Below, in pieces: positions 25,544 to 37,467 of a DNA stretch of 64,000 bases. How positions within the stretch are numbered: position 1 is the first letter of the stretch; each line of letters opens with the position of its first letter. The stretch is from Xiphias gladius (lineage: Eukaryota; Chordata; Actinopteri; Istiophoriformes; Xiphiidae). The position numbers and the translations under genes are program-made. The notes below the pieces were generated by a model. It worked only from the letters and a program-made list of their open reading frames with translations, was not told the origin of the DNA and made no database searches. Where the stretch lies: NCBI RefSeq assembly GCF_016859285.1, contig NC_053410.1:23265558-23329557 (forward strand), read 5' to 3'.

Positions 25544-25553
25544 AACACACACA

Positions 25554-25583
<30 letters not shown>
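25544..25583. repeat. (CA)n microsatellite
   Basis: CA run with one CCC interruption. Confidence 0.93.
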
Positions 25584-25584
<1 letters not shown>

Positions 25585-27246
25585 CAACTTTTTTCGCAAA
25601 ATGGTGATCTCATGTTCATTGCATCTGGCCGGATCACAACGGAGCAAGTTGAAGTCTCTCGGCGCACCATGTTTTCTACATTAGCCCTGTTCTTGAGCTT
25701 GTGACAGTCAATCATACGCATCCACCTCAGGGGGTTAGTGGCCGTGAGTTTTGAATTAAGGTTTTATCATATCCTATCTACCCAATCTATACATCTATCC
25801 ATTCGTGCATATACAATGCCAATTACATCTCCACAACTTTCCTCTTACACTACTCTTAGTGTACTTTAATGGGCGGCATGGCAAGATGACAAAATGACTA
25901 CCTTTTTATCTTATATATGCAGGAGCAACCAGATGGCACACTCCAAATTTCACATTTTCATCAGCACACATTAAAAAAACAAGCTATTCAGACATCCGTA
26001 TGTGCAGGTCGTGCAGCAGTTCCCAATAGATGATAAAGTCAGCTTGTGTGAAATGTGCCGAGAGATGAGAACACACACACAGAATGCATAGAGTGCAAAA
26101 GTGGGAAGAGCAAAACTGGACCAACTGTTTTCATTCAAACACAGGACACAGCCAGTCATATTTAAGCGGTTACATCTGCAGCAGGGGAAAAAAACAACGA
26201 GCAGCGCGTCCAAACACTGGGCAACACTGATCCCTAGCGGCAGGAAAGTAATCTGTCTGCGTCAACTCACTGATAATTTATTGAGCATAATTAACACCTT
26301 TCACTCACACTGACTCAGGATCCGATCCCTTGCGTTAAAATGAATTGTGCATTCCCCCAGGAGCTCTAAAGCACGTTATAATCTATGTAAGAGGAATCTG
26401 ACCCTATGCCATACTTTTTGTATTGGAATAAACTGTTCCAGAAAATTATATGCGGCCAGAAAAAATAGGAGGTCTGGAATGACTGCACTCTGTCCATATC
26501 AGATTTACAACACACAGATAGAAATATCTGACTTGAATATCTATAAGTTGAAGTATTATTTTTCTTCAAAGATTATTTCTGGTCATGATGTGAGCTTTGA
26601 TATCCTTTCTTAACTATTTGTGAATGTATGTCACATCAAGCAACGGGAGATCTGATATCCATTACAAATTTGATATCCATTCGAAACAGTTTGAAGTCAG
26701 CACATAAACTACTGTAAGTGCATGACTCACTTGTTTTCTCACCAGTTTATTTGACTGGACCTTCGAGGAGATGGAGGGATGCTGCCCCCTGTTGACGGCA
26801 GAGCTGAAATTGTACTTAAGAGTTTGTACAGTAAAGAATACTATGAGTATCTTGCGTGTTATGTTACTACAATATGATGGGGGGTTTTTTCAGGTTTGTT
26901 TCAATTTATAAATAACGAATGAAGTGTCTTTGTTAAAAATATCTGCTTATATTGAAAATATTTATTTGTATTCAAATGGCTCTCTATATATTTAAAATGT
27001 CTATGTACTGACTTTGTGTGTCCATAACAAGAGAATGTTAAGGCTTTTTTCAAGACAATAATCCTAAAAACTTGTAATGTATCCGTAGGAGTACCCTTGT
27101 GAATTGTAGAACTGCATTTACTTCCGTTAAGGGCTCATTTTTTCACAATGAGACAACACAATCCGCTGTGAACAGGATTTCTAGTATTTGTAATACAGAA
27201 TAAAGTAGATTCGCTGAACGTTTACCGCGGCTTGGTATCAAAAGGC
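25584..27246. other. Gene-free stretch up to the tRNA gene
   Basis: AT-rich, no gene supported. Frames at 25,971-26,213 and 26,347-26,613 have no family resemblance. Confidence 0.4.
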
Positions 27247-27340
27247 TGCTCCAGGTGAGGCTCGAACTCACAACCTCGGCATTGCTCTACAGTGTACTGT
27301 CATATAAGTACCGCGCGCTAACCGATTGCGCCACTGGAGC
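27247..27340 (-). tRNA. tRNA-Ile (anticodon UAU) with a 20-nt intron
   Basis: Folds as a full cloverleaf on the minus strand. The acceptor stem is GCTCCAG/CTGGAGC with discriminator A. The D arm is GCGC/GCGC, the anticodon stem CGGTA/TGCCG, and the T arm GTGAG-TTCGAGC-CTCAC. Anticodon TAT is at 27,306-27,304. A 20-nt intron (27,302-27,283) sits one base 3' of the anticodon, the canonical position, and this isoacceptor is normally intron-bearing in vertebrates. The internal A box (TGGCGCAATCGG) and B box (GTTCGAGCC) are intact. A T4 pol III terminator follows directly (27,245-27,242 on the minus strand). It is very likely functional and decodes AUA. Confidence 0.96.
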
Positions 27341-28173
27341 TCACTGTTTTTAGGCCGAGGTAGGTTTTATAACCATGTGACAACGGCAGCATTACCCCCT
27401 CCCCCACCCCCACTTCGTGTATACGTTTCTATCTCAGATGAAAGTATGACAAGACAATGGAGGACTCACTGAAAGCAGTGAAATGGAAAGTATTTTGTTA
27501 AACGTGTAAGCAGGGCTACCGATCAGAAACGCATATCGTAATACGAGCAGTACCATGATCGACGCACAATTCGTTCGATTTACGGCTTGTCATGTCCTCC
27601 CAACGTAGACCGCGCATGCCAGTTCTGCTGGTTTTAAATATACATATATAGAGATATGTTATAATTGTTAAACTAATGTTTTGAAAATAATGACGCATGC
27701 AGCGTGCTGTCTGTTTCCAATAGTTTCACTGGCCTATCATCTAGTCTCCTGAACAGCAGGGGGGAGGTCTTACGAGGTTTTACGAGGTACAATATAATCA
27801 AATAAGCATCGTATTTTTCCGACAAGTAGCCTAATGCAGCCTCATTGGTTACAGGGATGGGGAGAGTTAAACAAACGACAAAAGAACTATGTCATAAAAG
27901 TACGCTGACAATGTTCCTGTTACAATAACTGCTCCTGCCCTCTGAGCCCCTCGCTTACCTTTGTCATGCCTGAGGAAAGATGACGTTAAATTAGTCAGTG
28001 AAATATTTGTTGAAGATATATCGGTTAATTGAAACTATATTTGAATGCACTGCTGTTTTATAAGAGACAATATTGATTTTTAATAAATTTGCAGTAACCC
28101 ACTCAAATTCCTCTATTCTATGCAATTTTGCAATGGTTTATGGGACATTCAGAAGTTATGGAAGGACACCAAC

Positions 28174-28206
<33 letters not shown>

Positions 28207-29688
28207 AGATCTATCTATCGTCTATATATTTATTTATTCTGTCTTACTGATTTTATTAACCTTTGGTCCATTTCAGGCATTTACACATTCACTATACTGA
28301 CTGTGCTACCTGAAGTACCATGTCTGATGTATTGTGTATTGCCAGTGTAGACATGGTGTTGTATAGATGTGTCCTGTCTACAGCTGCAACTGCGTGGGAC
28401 AGAATTTCCTCCAAGAGGAAAATAAACCATCTATTTACCAACTATTCATGTTTAAACACAATACCTTTCCCTCAGTTTACGTAGAAAAATGTCCCCTTTT
28501 CGTCAGTGTGATCTTTCATTTTATACATGTTTATCAGATGAGGCCAACAAATCAGCTGGTTTTGTGGTCATATTTGGCATCTGTAAGCCAGTTGCAAAGT
28601 CAGTCTATATGGTATACATTCATACACGGCACACAGTCATGCACACTTGCATGTGTACATGTTCTGCCAACGTTAGAGACTGCTATACATTAGGCCAGAA
28701 TAATAAGATATTAGTAAGAAGAAGCAATAACCGTCACTTTAAAACTAACAGCAGTATTCATTAGGTATAATTACCCATGCTATTGCAATCTACTGAGTTC
28801 ATTACTGTTATTCCCAGATTCTACTGCAAGACATTGGTCCCTGTTCCAATTTTGTCTGCACATTGTGTTGGCCAACTGAGGAAAGAGGCTGCCATGTCGA
28901 GGTGAGACTGAGGTCAGTAAAATTTTACACACCTTCAAATCTTAAAAATCATGCACAGAAATGCTCATGCTTTTCCTGATCATAATGAAACTGAATACAT
29001 GGGACAGGGCACATTTGAGGAGACTGATTTTAATAAAATTTTCAACAAACAAATAATGGAAAGAAATCACATAGTCCCCACAGTCTTCAAGCCTATTATG
29101 ACAGAATTTCTAATTAATTCAATGTCAAGGGCTATATATTTGTATTTTACCCCTTTGATAAATACTTTCTGAAAAACTTTGCTTTTTTTGAAGGTGTGAA
29201 TTTTTGTTATCCCTTAATTATCATAAACTCCTCAGGGAAGAGCATTAGTAGACATTATTTAGAGAGACTTAGATGCAATGAATACCAGCAAACTACCACA
29301 CACACTCATGTTTTACTGTTTTTATTTATGTTCAAATCCATATTATACAGTATGAGAATGTTGAAGCAATGCAGAAACTACACTGGTCACTGTTTTTTTT
29401 TTTTCTCATGGGCTCCAGTGTTATGGCTCAACGTATATGTATAAATACACATAGGTTAAGAGGTGAAATAGCATTTATGAGAGGTTAGCACTTCAAACCT
29501 TACTGAGAAACATTTCCTACAAATGAATCAATGAATCATCTCAAATGTATCGTAAGAAACATCTATTAAGGGAAAACAAAGCTGTTTTTTCTGCACTTTT
29601 CTGTACTCTGTAGTTAAATCTCTCTCTTTAGTTTACTAGTATCAGCCAGTTTATAACTAATGCATACTGTATAGGGAACTGGGGGGGT
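27341..29688. other. Gene-free stretch
   Basis: No gene supported. It includes a C-rich patch (27,397-27,415), a CTAT repeat and AT-rich DNA. The overlapping frames at 28,367-28,764 are long for random sequence but have no recognisable domain, no consistent frame and no splice context. Confidence 0.4.
28175..28219. repeat. (CTAT)n tetranucleotide microsatellite
   Basis: Seven or more CTAT units, then interrupted CTAT/CGTC units. Confidence 0.93.
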
Positions 29689-29689
29689 G

Positions 29690-29880
29690 AGGGTTGTACA
29701 TAACCATTGCTGAGAGGACATTTTGGGAAACTGAGGACATTTTGGCCGGTCCTCACAACTTCAAAGGGCTGCTTGACGGTTAAAACTTGGTTTCAGGGTT
29801 CGGGTTAAAATTAGGTTTAGGTTGGGGTTGGGGTTCGGCAACTGTGAGGGGGTAAGAGGCCAGAATGCATGTGAGTGGGT
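29690..29880. repeat. Interspersed repeat with GAGGACATTTTGGCC motif
   Basis: Contains GAGGACATTTTGG twice, GGTCCTCACAACTTC, and GGGTTCGGGTTAAAATTAGG followed by GGTTGGGG steps. This word order matches a repeat seen throughout teleost genomes (from memory). No coding capacity. Confidence 0.6.
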
Positions 29881-30419
29881 ATGTGTTCATAGCATGCCTT
29901 GTAGAATGTAGTTAATGTTCTCAATGCAGTTGTTACATGTGCCAATGCAGGTAATATCGTAGGACAAATCTCCAATAATCGCCAATAACATTTCCTGTGA
30001 ACTGATATTCGGACCACATTAGGGTTATCTGCTCCAGCCCTCACAACGATGTTTGAGTCAGTTACAGTCCAACTTCACGGACTCTCCACTTTTTACACAG
30101 AGGCCAGTCTGAATAAATATGAGGGGGGTGTCCGTCCACCTGTTTTTATGAACATAAAAAAACCCCGAGTGGAAGTGATGGAAATTTGAAAAAAATCTTG
30201 AAATATCACAAAGAAATTTTTACGCTTTGCTGAGGTGGAAATGTCAGTGTTCAAAAGAGTAAAAGTGCAACAAAGTGCAATGGAAACAGACTTAGCAAAT
30301 AAATCATGACATACGTGCAGAATGTGACTTAAACGTTCTTTGACACTTCACTGAAAATAGCAGCAGGCGCAAACATATATATGCAGTATGGATATTATAC
30401 ATAATGTTATGTTTGCCTT

Positions 30420-31434
30420 TTAGCAGTTATTGGCTGTGCTATTGACTGGTCTAACATTCTTCTTCACAAAACCCAGGTGGCTGATGGAGCTCTTGAGGAC
30501 ATCATGAAACACGGAGCTGGAGAATGGGTAGATGACAGGGTAAAAAGTGCTGTTGAGGTAAATGAGGGCAATGCACATCATAAAGCACTTGGTGATCAGG
30601 TTGTAGGAGGTCGGATCCTTGGGGCAGAACTGCTTGACGTAGCCTATATCATCCCCAGGCCTGTTATGAAACCAAACTGATCACCCCTACTGCTGTGATG
30701 GCGTTTTGTACTTTATTCTGCCTGTCCATCTGCCATTGGCACAGGGAGCAGGTCATAAGGGCTGACCAGAATAGGAACAAGAACTCAACAGGAAGAACTC
30801 TGCAATGAAGGCAACATAGTGTACATTTATCACCAAAGGGACTCCCTCATAGAAGTTGAAGCCGCGACACAGGGAGACGTTGCCGTCCTGTTGAGGAGGT
30901 TGGTGGTCAATAGCGGAATCCGAGGGGCACAACAGGCCACGTCAAGTCCACGAGCCAACCCGCCTGAGTTAAAGTCATATGGCGTATGCAGTGATGCGGA
31001 TGGAAAACTTTAAAGTGGTAATCCAATGCCACACTTGTCATGAATGCAATATTGGCAGTGTGACTGACAGCCATCATGAAGAGGTTGATGAGGCACCAGG
31101 CCTGTCCAAATACCCAGTATTCCCCTTGCAGGTGGGTGTCGATGCAGAAGGGCATGCTGATGACAAGCAGGAAGTAAGCTGGAACCAGGTTAAAGAGGAC
31201 AAGAGTGTGGGGTTTCCAGAACTTCATGCGGAAACAGAAAATCCACGACGCTACTGTGTTTCCTGGCAGCCCCAAAATCATCTTAGTGATCATGACAATT
31301 GGCAAGAAAAAAGTTCCAGGTTTTGGGATGGATGGGCAATGCATGAAAGTGTTATAATTATTAATGACCTCAGGGGTTCCAGTCACCATATCCATTTTAG
31401 CTGTGCATGCAGTCTGATCTCTCAGATTTTTCAA
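30420..31434 (-). pseudogene. Hydroxycarboxylic-acid / oxoeicosanoid receptor-like GPCR pseudogene
   Basis: The minus-strand frame from 31,434 to 30,907 resembles TM1-TM4 of the HCAR/OXER1 group. It has LGLPGN (TM1), WIFCFRMKFWK (first loop), FNL..A.FLL (TM2), the WVFGQAWC segment with the TM3 cysteine, and FKVFHPHH after TM3. Homology continues to 30,420 through at least three frame breaks near 30,930, 30,790 and 30,700: an EL2-like NVSLCRGF, TM5 IAEFFL and TM7 YLNSTFYPVIYPFSS with a C tail. The TM6 core is hard to find. Key residues are also lost: D2.50 is Tyr (residue 87), DRY reads DYH (138-140), and the NPxxY/DPxxY motif reads YPxxY. It cannot make a normal receptor. Which family member it derives from is not resolved. 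Confidence 0.85.
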
Positions 31435-31614
31435 TACTCCCTTTTTTCAGCAATTCTTATGTTCCTTAAATTTCCATAGAGTAGAGTAGAGAAAAGTGTT
31501 TCAGACCTCAATAAATCATGGATCAAACAGTTAAAGCAAAATTTGACATTTTGATAAATACCAAGTTTTGCATCACTTATTCTTGAAGCCTTCCTCTTGT
31601 TCGACTGCGGCTTG

Positions 31615-31685
31615 GATTGTACCACATTTGTACATTGCTTTGGAAAAAAGCATCTGCCACATGAATATTTGTAAATGTAAATACA
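31615..31685 (+). repeat. LINE2-type 3' tail fragment
   Basis: Contains GCTTTGGAAAAAAGCATCTG followed by CCACATGAATATTTGTAAATG. This matches the common fish retroposon tail of the form GCTTTGGATAAAAGCGTCTG with a TAAATG repeat end. Only the tail is present. Confidence 0.55.
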
Positions 31686-31880
31686 CTTATTCGCTTTCTT
31701 GCCGAGAGTAAGATGAGAAGACTGATACCACTCCCACGTCTGTCTGGTTAATATCTACAGCCAACAGCTGATTAGCTTAGTCTAACAAAAGCCTTGAGAC
31801 CAGGGTAAACAGCTAGCTTGGCTCTGTCCAAAGGTCCACCAGCATGATAAAGATTGATTTGTCTAAAACTGTTGCCAGCA
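31686..31880 (+). repeat. Partial copy of TIR-type repeat R1
   Basis: Carries TTATTCGCTTTCTTGCCGAG, TGAGAAGACTGATACCACTC, CTACAGCCAACAGCTG, GATTAGCTTAG and AACAGCTAGCTTGGCTCTGT, in the same order as the copy at 38,212. The 3' half is missing. Confidence 0.65.
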
Positions 31881-32779
31881 GAATTTCATCTTTTTCCAAT
31901 CTATTTATATCAACACACTTTTTAATTCAACTGTCTTCATATTGCAATGCTAGTGATGACATACACCAGTGACAGTAAAAATCCAAGCTATCAGCCTTTT
32001 TAAGGGTCTAAACTGTGCACTACAGAATACAGAAAAAAATTCAAATTTCAGTACTCACCAGTAGTCAACAATGTATTCCTTCATTCCCTTAAAAAGACCT
32101 GGAATCCCGCATTTTCAGAAGCCAGAGTTGTCTTATCTGAGCATTCAGCAGATGACGACAGTAGTGTGTGCAATCCTCAGAGTGATCCAGTGATACAAAA
32201 TCCTTGCGGCATTCCCCGTAGAGACAGCTGGTTCCTCATGAGCACTTGTCATAACATGAGGGCCATAATGATTCCAGGGAAAAGAGGCTATGAGGAAATC
32301 ACGTCTGATTTTTGAAATCACAGTTGAATAAATATTCATAATAGCACATTTGTTACATTTTCTTCTCCTACTTTTTATGCTGAAGTACATTTATGTGACG
32401 TACAGTTTGTCAGGGAATGTTGTACTGATAAATGAGAATTCATATCATTAAAAAAAGTATTAGAAAACTATTTTGTATGTCAATGGTGACGCAAATGCAC
32501 AGACATACTGTGCACGTACACTTACATGAATATAAATATCAAATAACACAATCCTCTACCTTTTTACCTTCATTTAGACATTTCACTTCATTGATACATT
32601 TGTATCTACTGTATAATAATTGATCATACACAGTAATTCAATACTTGTATATGTGTAGGAGTAAATCTGTAGACACACCTAGTAGCTACTGCCAATGGTA
32701 CACTTTCATTGGAGTCATTTCTGCTACTATCTGCATTTCACCTTGATTTATATCACAGCAGCGAAAGTCAACTCCTCTA
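31881..32779. other. Gene-free stretch
   Basis: AT-rich, no recognised gene or repeat. Confidence 0.4.
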
Positions 32780-33800
32780 CCCACAATATATCACATCCTC
32801 TCATCCCATCACATCTCACCTTGACTCCCCTCAAGTTATCTCATCACACCAGTCAAACTCAACACCTCGACATTTATCCCACCAAACCTATTCTCATCCA
32901 AAGTCATCTCATCTTGTCTCATTACCTCCTCTTGACTACCTCCTCTTCATCCCATCTTCCCCATACTCTGATCCTATTTCACTTCAAAGTGTCATCCAAA
33001 CCCATGCCATGTCATCACCTTGTCTCATTTTGATTAATCTCACTTCATCTCACTTCCTCTCACCTCCTTGCATCTCATCTCATATTGCATCATTGCACTT
33101 TATCTCTCCTCACTTTATCTCATTGTATCTTACCTCATTTCATCTAATTTCTCATCTCACTGCATCTCAGCTCAGCTTTAGTTATCTAGCATTCAGTAAT
33201 TCATCTGGTTTCAAGTGATCTACTCATCTTCTTCTTAATTTATTTAAATTTCTAATTTTGCCTCATTGCATCCAATCCCACTGCATCTCATCTTATTTTA
33301 CTGCATCTCATCTTGTCACTTTGCATCTCATATTGTGTCACTGCATCTGATCTCATTTTATTGCATCTCACCTTGCCTAAGTTCGACTCAACTCACCTTA
33401 ACACATTGCCTCTCATCTTGTCTCATTGCATCCATCTCACCATATCACATTCATCCCCTATAGTATCATGTCTTCTCTTTTGATTAATTAAAATTTCCTA
33501 TCTTATCTCATTTCACCTCACTGTATCTCGTCTCACCTTATTGCATCGCATCGAATATACCTTCACTGTATCACATCTCAATTTCATCTCATCTCATCTT
33601 GCCTCATTGCATCTCATTATATTATGCTTATTCCATTTTATTTCCTCTTATTGCATCACGTCTTATCTACATCTCATCTCATTGCATCTTATCATATTGC
33701 ATCTCACCCTGCCTCATTTTATCTCATCTCACCTCATTGCCTCGAATCTCATCTCGCCTCATTACATCTCACCTTTAACTATGTCCCGTTCACAAACTCA
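32780..33800. repeat. Degenerate CATCT/CTCAT satellite, ~1 kb
   Basis: Built almost entirely from imperfect CATCTCAT, CTCATTGCATCT and CACCTCA words, with very few purine runs on the plus strand. The period is about 5 bp with a higher-order ~15-20 bp TTGCATCTCATCT unit. Several Ser/His/Leu-rich open frames on the plus strand are by-products. Confidence 0.85.
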
Positions 33801-34799
33801 TTCCAATTTCATTTAAAATCATCGACTCATCTTCTCTCTCAATTCATTTAAATTAAATTTGTGCATTCAATACAGCATACCAGACCAACTCAAGATTGAA
33901 AGTCACTGACTTGCAGAGAGCAACAGATGAAGACGTTCTTTGTTTTCTCAGAGAGAAAATGCTAATTTCCCTAACCAAACTTTCTTTGGTAACAACTCAT
34001 GACACAATACAATAGACACATGCACGGAGTCAGCCCAGTTCTCCACCTTTTTCAGCTCAATAACTTTATGGTCACTGACTCCCATACAGCAGCATAGTCC
34101 CCCTTCACACCCCTAAAGGTGTGTTTGCTAGAACCGCTGGACTCTGATCTAGAGACGCACCATTCATCTAACTGTTTTATTAGAGTACACACAAAACAAA
34201 CACACAGAAGCCAGGTCTGACATCTGCTCTCAAAGACACTTTATGGTTACACTGTATGCTGTACATGTTTTAAATTGTACTTGCAGAGCTTTCTGAACAT
34301 GTCTCTCTAAGTCTTGTTGTCAGTGTTTAGTGAGTATACTTATTATTTCTGTAATTAGATATGAATGACTGATAACGATCATCTTTACATAGTATAATTG
34401 TCTTTACTGTAGCTATGACATTCATCTGCTGCAATACACTAAATGAACAGACCATGCTTACAAAGAAGAAGATGGAAAATAGACTTCTCTTTATTTCTAC
34501 CAATTAATAACACATAATTAAATATAAAATAAATGTGCAAATTATTTGGAAAAAAGTATGAATGTAGCCTGTACCTGGACAAAGTCACATATTTTATCAA
34601 GAAAACTTACAATTACTTTGCTACTTGAACATATGAATCAGCAATATGATTTGAATCAGCTGTTTCTTATTGAAAGTTTTGCTGGGAATTGTCTTTCTGG
34701 GAAAAACCAATGAGACAGTTAAAGGAAAATCCCAAATATTATTTTATAATACATTTGAGTAGTAGAAATATTTTTTGAAGGTGCTTGAGAAAAAGCATA
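33801..34799. other. Gene-free stretch
   Basis: AT-rich DNA; nothing recognised. Confidence 0.4.
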
Positions 34800-35110
34800 G
34801 AGATTTTCAGAGTTCATCCTGAGAGGGAAATGAACGAGTACACGAAATTTCATGGCAAGCTGTCCAGCAGTAGTCAAGAGACTCAAAACCACAAATGTCA
34901 ACCTCATTGGGCGCTAGATGAAAAGTCAGGGGCTCATCTAGGTCAGTAGAATTTATTCTGAAGAGACCGATGTCTGTACCACGCCCATTTTCATGATTTT
35001 TTTTACAAAATTTCATGTCAGTCCATTAAGTAGCCTAGTTTGGTCTGACTGACCAACAGGCCACCATTGCTATCCTTAGAGCTGTACTGCTAGCGTGGCT
35101 ACAAGCGACC
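34800..35110 (+). repeat. Interspersed teleost repeat R2, partial copy
   Basis: Shares CAAAACCACAAATGTCAACC, GCGCTAGATGAAAAGTCAGG, ACAAAATTTCATG and CTGCTAGCGTGGCTA with the general R2 pattern at 3,340-3,880. It is rearranged and truncated at the left. Confidence 0.6.
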
Positions 35111-36971
35111 TGGATATCATGTCAATTTTTAAACAGGTCCTGTTGGAATGTATGAGTCCATCCTTCAATCTATCAATGTGTGTATATTTCTGAGCAGGAT
35201 CTCTGACACAGCCAGCTACCTTGGTTCTCTGATAAGCCCAGGCTGGCCCACAACATGAAATACAGCATTATAGGGAGCTTCTGTGTGATACAGAAACTGC
35301 CATGTCTGCGCACATCAGTACACTTATTTGCACACTTATTGTATGCTTAAAGGATAACATTCAGGCAGCCACTGTGGGATCAATACGGGTACTGGTAGTG
35401 CACATAGATGCACGCACACATTTTTTCCTTAGGTCATCCAGCTTCGCTTTCTGGGTCTCTCCCTGAGTTCACCACCTTAGCCTGTGACAGAGACATGACT
35501 GTCTCAGTCTGATAACATGAAGCAGCTTAATGTTTAGCCCAAGAGCTACACACACACACACACGCACACACACACACACCCACACACATAGGGAAGCGAA
35601 GGGATTACAAAGGCGCAGAGACCCATATGCTGCCCAGGGATGGAAACGAGAAAACTAAATGCAAGGAGAACGCAAGGTACTTATTATCAAGGCGAGAATT
35701 ATTACTTTTTTTTGCATTTTAAAATGATTTTTAATGACTGCAGAAGGACACAATTTGAGGCCTTATGAGTTTTGTCCCTGCATCCTTATCTCATTTGTAA
35801 TGAGTGAAATGATGGAGTCGGATTCAAAGCTATTGTGAAACTTTTGTTGATTGTATTGTACTTTGAGGAGAAATGAATGACAATGACAGTCACCTAGTTG
35901 ATAGACTTTGATAAAATGCACTATTTTCTAGTGCAGAATGAAAACCTGTTGAAGATTTTCTGAGCCATTAATTTGCTAAGCTGGGCTATTAGCCTGTTAA
36001 TCCACATTAAAGCATGTACACTATGCTGTGTGTCCTGTGGAGAAGGGACAAAACGGGACTCTATACACACTGGATAGACAATACAGGGAAGGATATATAT
36101 AAAAAAAAAGATGGGCTCTTCCAAAAAGATATAATATTACCTGTCAAAAATTAATAAAATGTTAACATATACGATCTTTTTTTAATTTGAACATCATGGT
36201 AAAAAGAAATGCTTAAACAGACGTAAGATTCACAGGGGAAACTGTTTTTGCTCTGAAAAAAGAGATTGGTTTAAGAGATGTAAAAGCAGCCTAAAGAAAC
36301 ACTGAAGATTCATTAGACGGGAGAATTTCATGACTGACAGTGAGAAATGATATTTCTAAATAATAATAATTCTAAAGAAGAAATATGTTAGGAAACGATT
36401 AAGGTGAAGGTCTATTGAATAAAGGTGGTACCTTTCTCTAAGGAATCACTTTTGAATCACTTTTGAAACTGTTGCAATTATCCTTGTTTTAATTCCTGGG
36501 TTTCTAATGAAACCAGTTTTGATCAGTATGCTTCACAGTTATGGGAGAAAAGAAAAGTGGAAGGAACAGCCCATAATCCTAGTGTAAACACACACAAAAT
36601 TTGAGGCACTGGAGTGCAAGCTGCTACCGCTCCCAAAATCACTGACACATTTTTGAAAACAGTGACTAACAATGGGCCAAAACTAATTTATATCTATGTC
36701 ATTACTGTTTTCTGAAGCTGTAAAAAATGTACATCAGCCATGTAAACTATAGCCCTGTAGTATGAATTATGGTCAGAGAAACACACACCTTCTATTTTTT
36801 ATGAATAACTTTTCAGTTATATGATTGTAAATGTATCTCAAATTTATATGGACTTACTGATTGCGCAGCTGCTGTTGTCACTGAAACAGTTCTGAATTTC
36901 TTGTAGTAGTCAGTAATTTTACTTTGACTTAAGGGTGTTTAAACTTCAGAAGTTTACGTGTGTTTTAACTT
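35111..36971. other. Gene-free stretch with short CA tract
   Basis: Holds an interrupted CA run at about 35,548-35,588. Nothing else recognised. The undetected first exon of the TMEM229-like gene could lie here or further left. Confidence 0.4.
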
Positions 36972-37205
36972 ATAGGAATAGTTCAGCATTTTATGAAACA
37001 CACTTATTTACTTTCTGGTTGAGAGTTAGAAGAGAAGCTCTCTCATGTCTGTAGACTAAATGTGTAGCTGGAGCCAGCAGCTGGTTAGCTTAGCTTAGCA
37101 TAAAGACTGGAAACAGGGGGAAACAGCTCTGTCCACATGTAAAAAAAAATCCACAACCAGCTCTTCTAAAGGTCTGGAATGTAACCTATAAAACCACAAC
37201 ATGTC
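36972..37205 (+). repeat. 5' half copy of TIR-type repeat R1
   Basis: Starts with TAGGAATAGTTCAGCATTTT, then has TTATTTACTTTCTGGTTGAG, CAGCTGGTTAGCTTAGCTTA, CATAAAGACTGGAAACAGGG and CTCTTCTAAAG. The 3' terminal repeat is absent. It lies about 260 bp left of the TMEM229-like exon, probably in its intron. Confidence 0.7.
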
Positions 37206-37467
37206 GTTTATTATGATATTAGAGAATGGGGACAGGAGTTCACTGTTTGGCTATTTTTCTTTTTTCCCTATAGATTGGGTTTATGTGTTGTATGTGCAAC
37301 TTGTCACTCTAATATATAAAGAATCTTTGCAAAAATGAATTAAAAGCCAGTTGCTCTACCATGATGTTTGTTTTTGTGAACATGTCACTTTTGCTATGTT
37401 TGGGATGGCTTATGAAAGTCTGTGAATGGGACAAAAATGCACATTAATTTCAGTTTCTTTGTGACAG

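Noticed and set aside
28367-28764. Two overlapping frames of 108 and 91 codons
   Set aside because: Different frames, no recognisable motif, AT-rich surroundings.
30477-30680. 67-codon plus-strand frame
   Set aside because: Antisense shadow of the GPCR pseudogene C-terminal half.
32695-33851. Several 65-169 codon plus-strand frames rich in His, Leu, Ser
   Set aside because: Produced by the CATCT satellite, which rarely contains stop triplets on that strand; the protein is the repeat translated.
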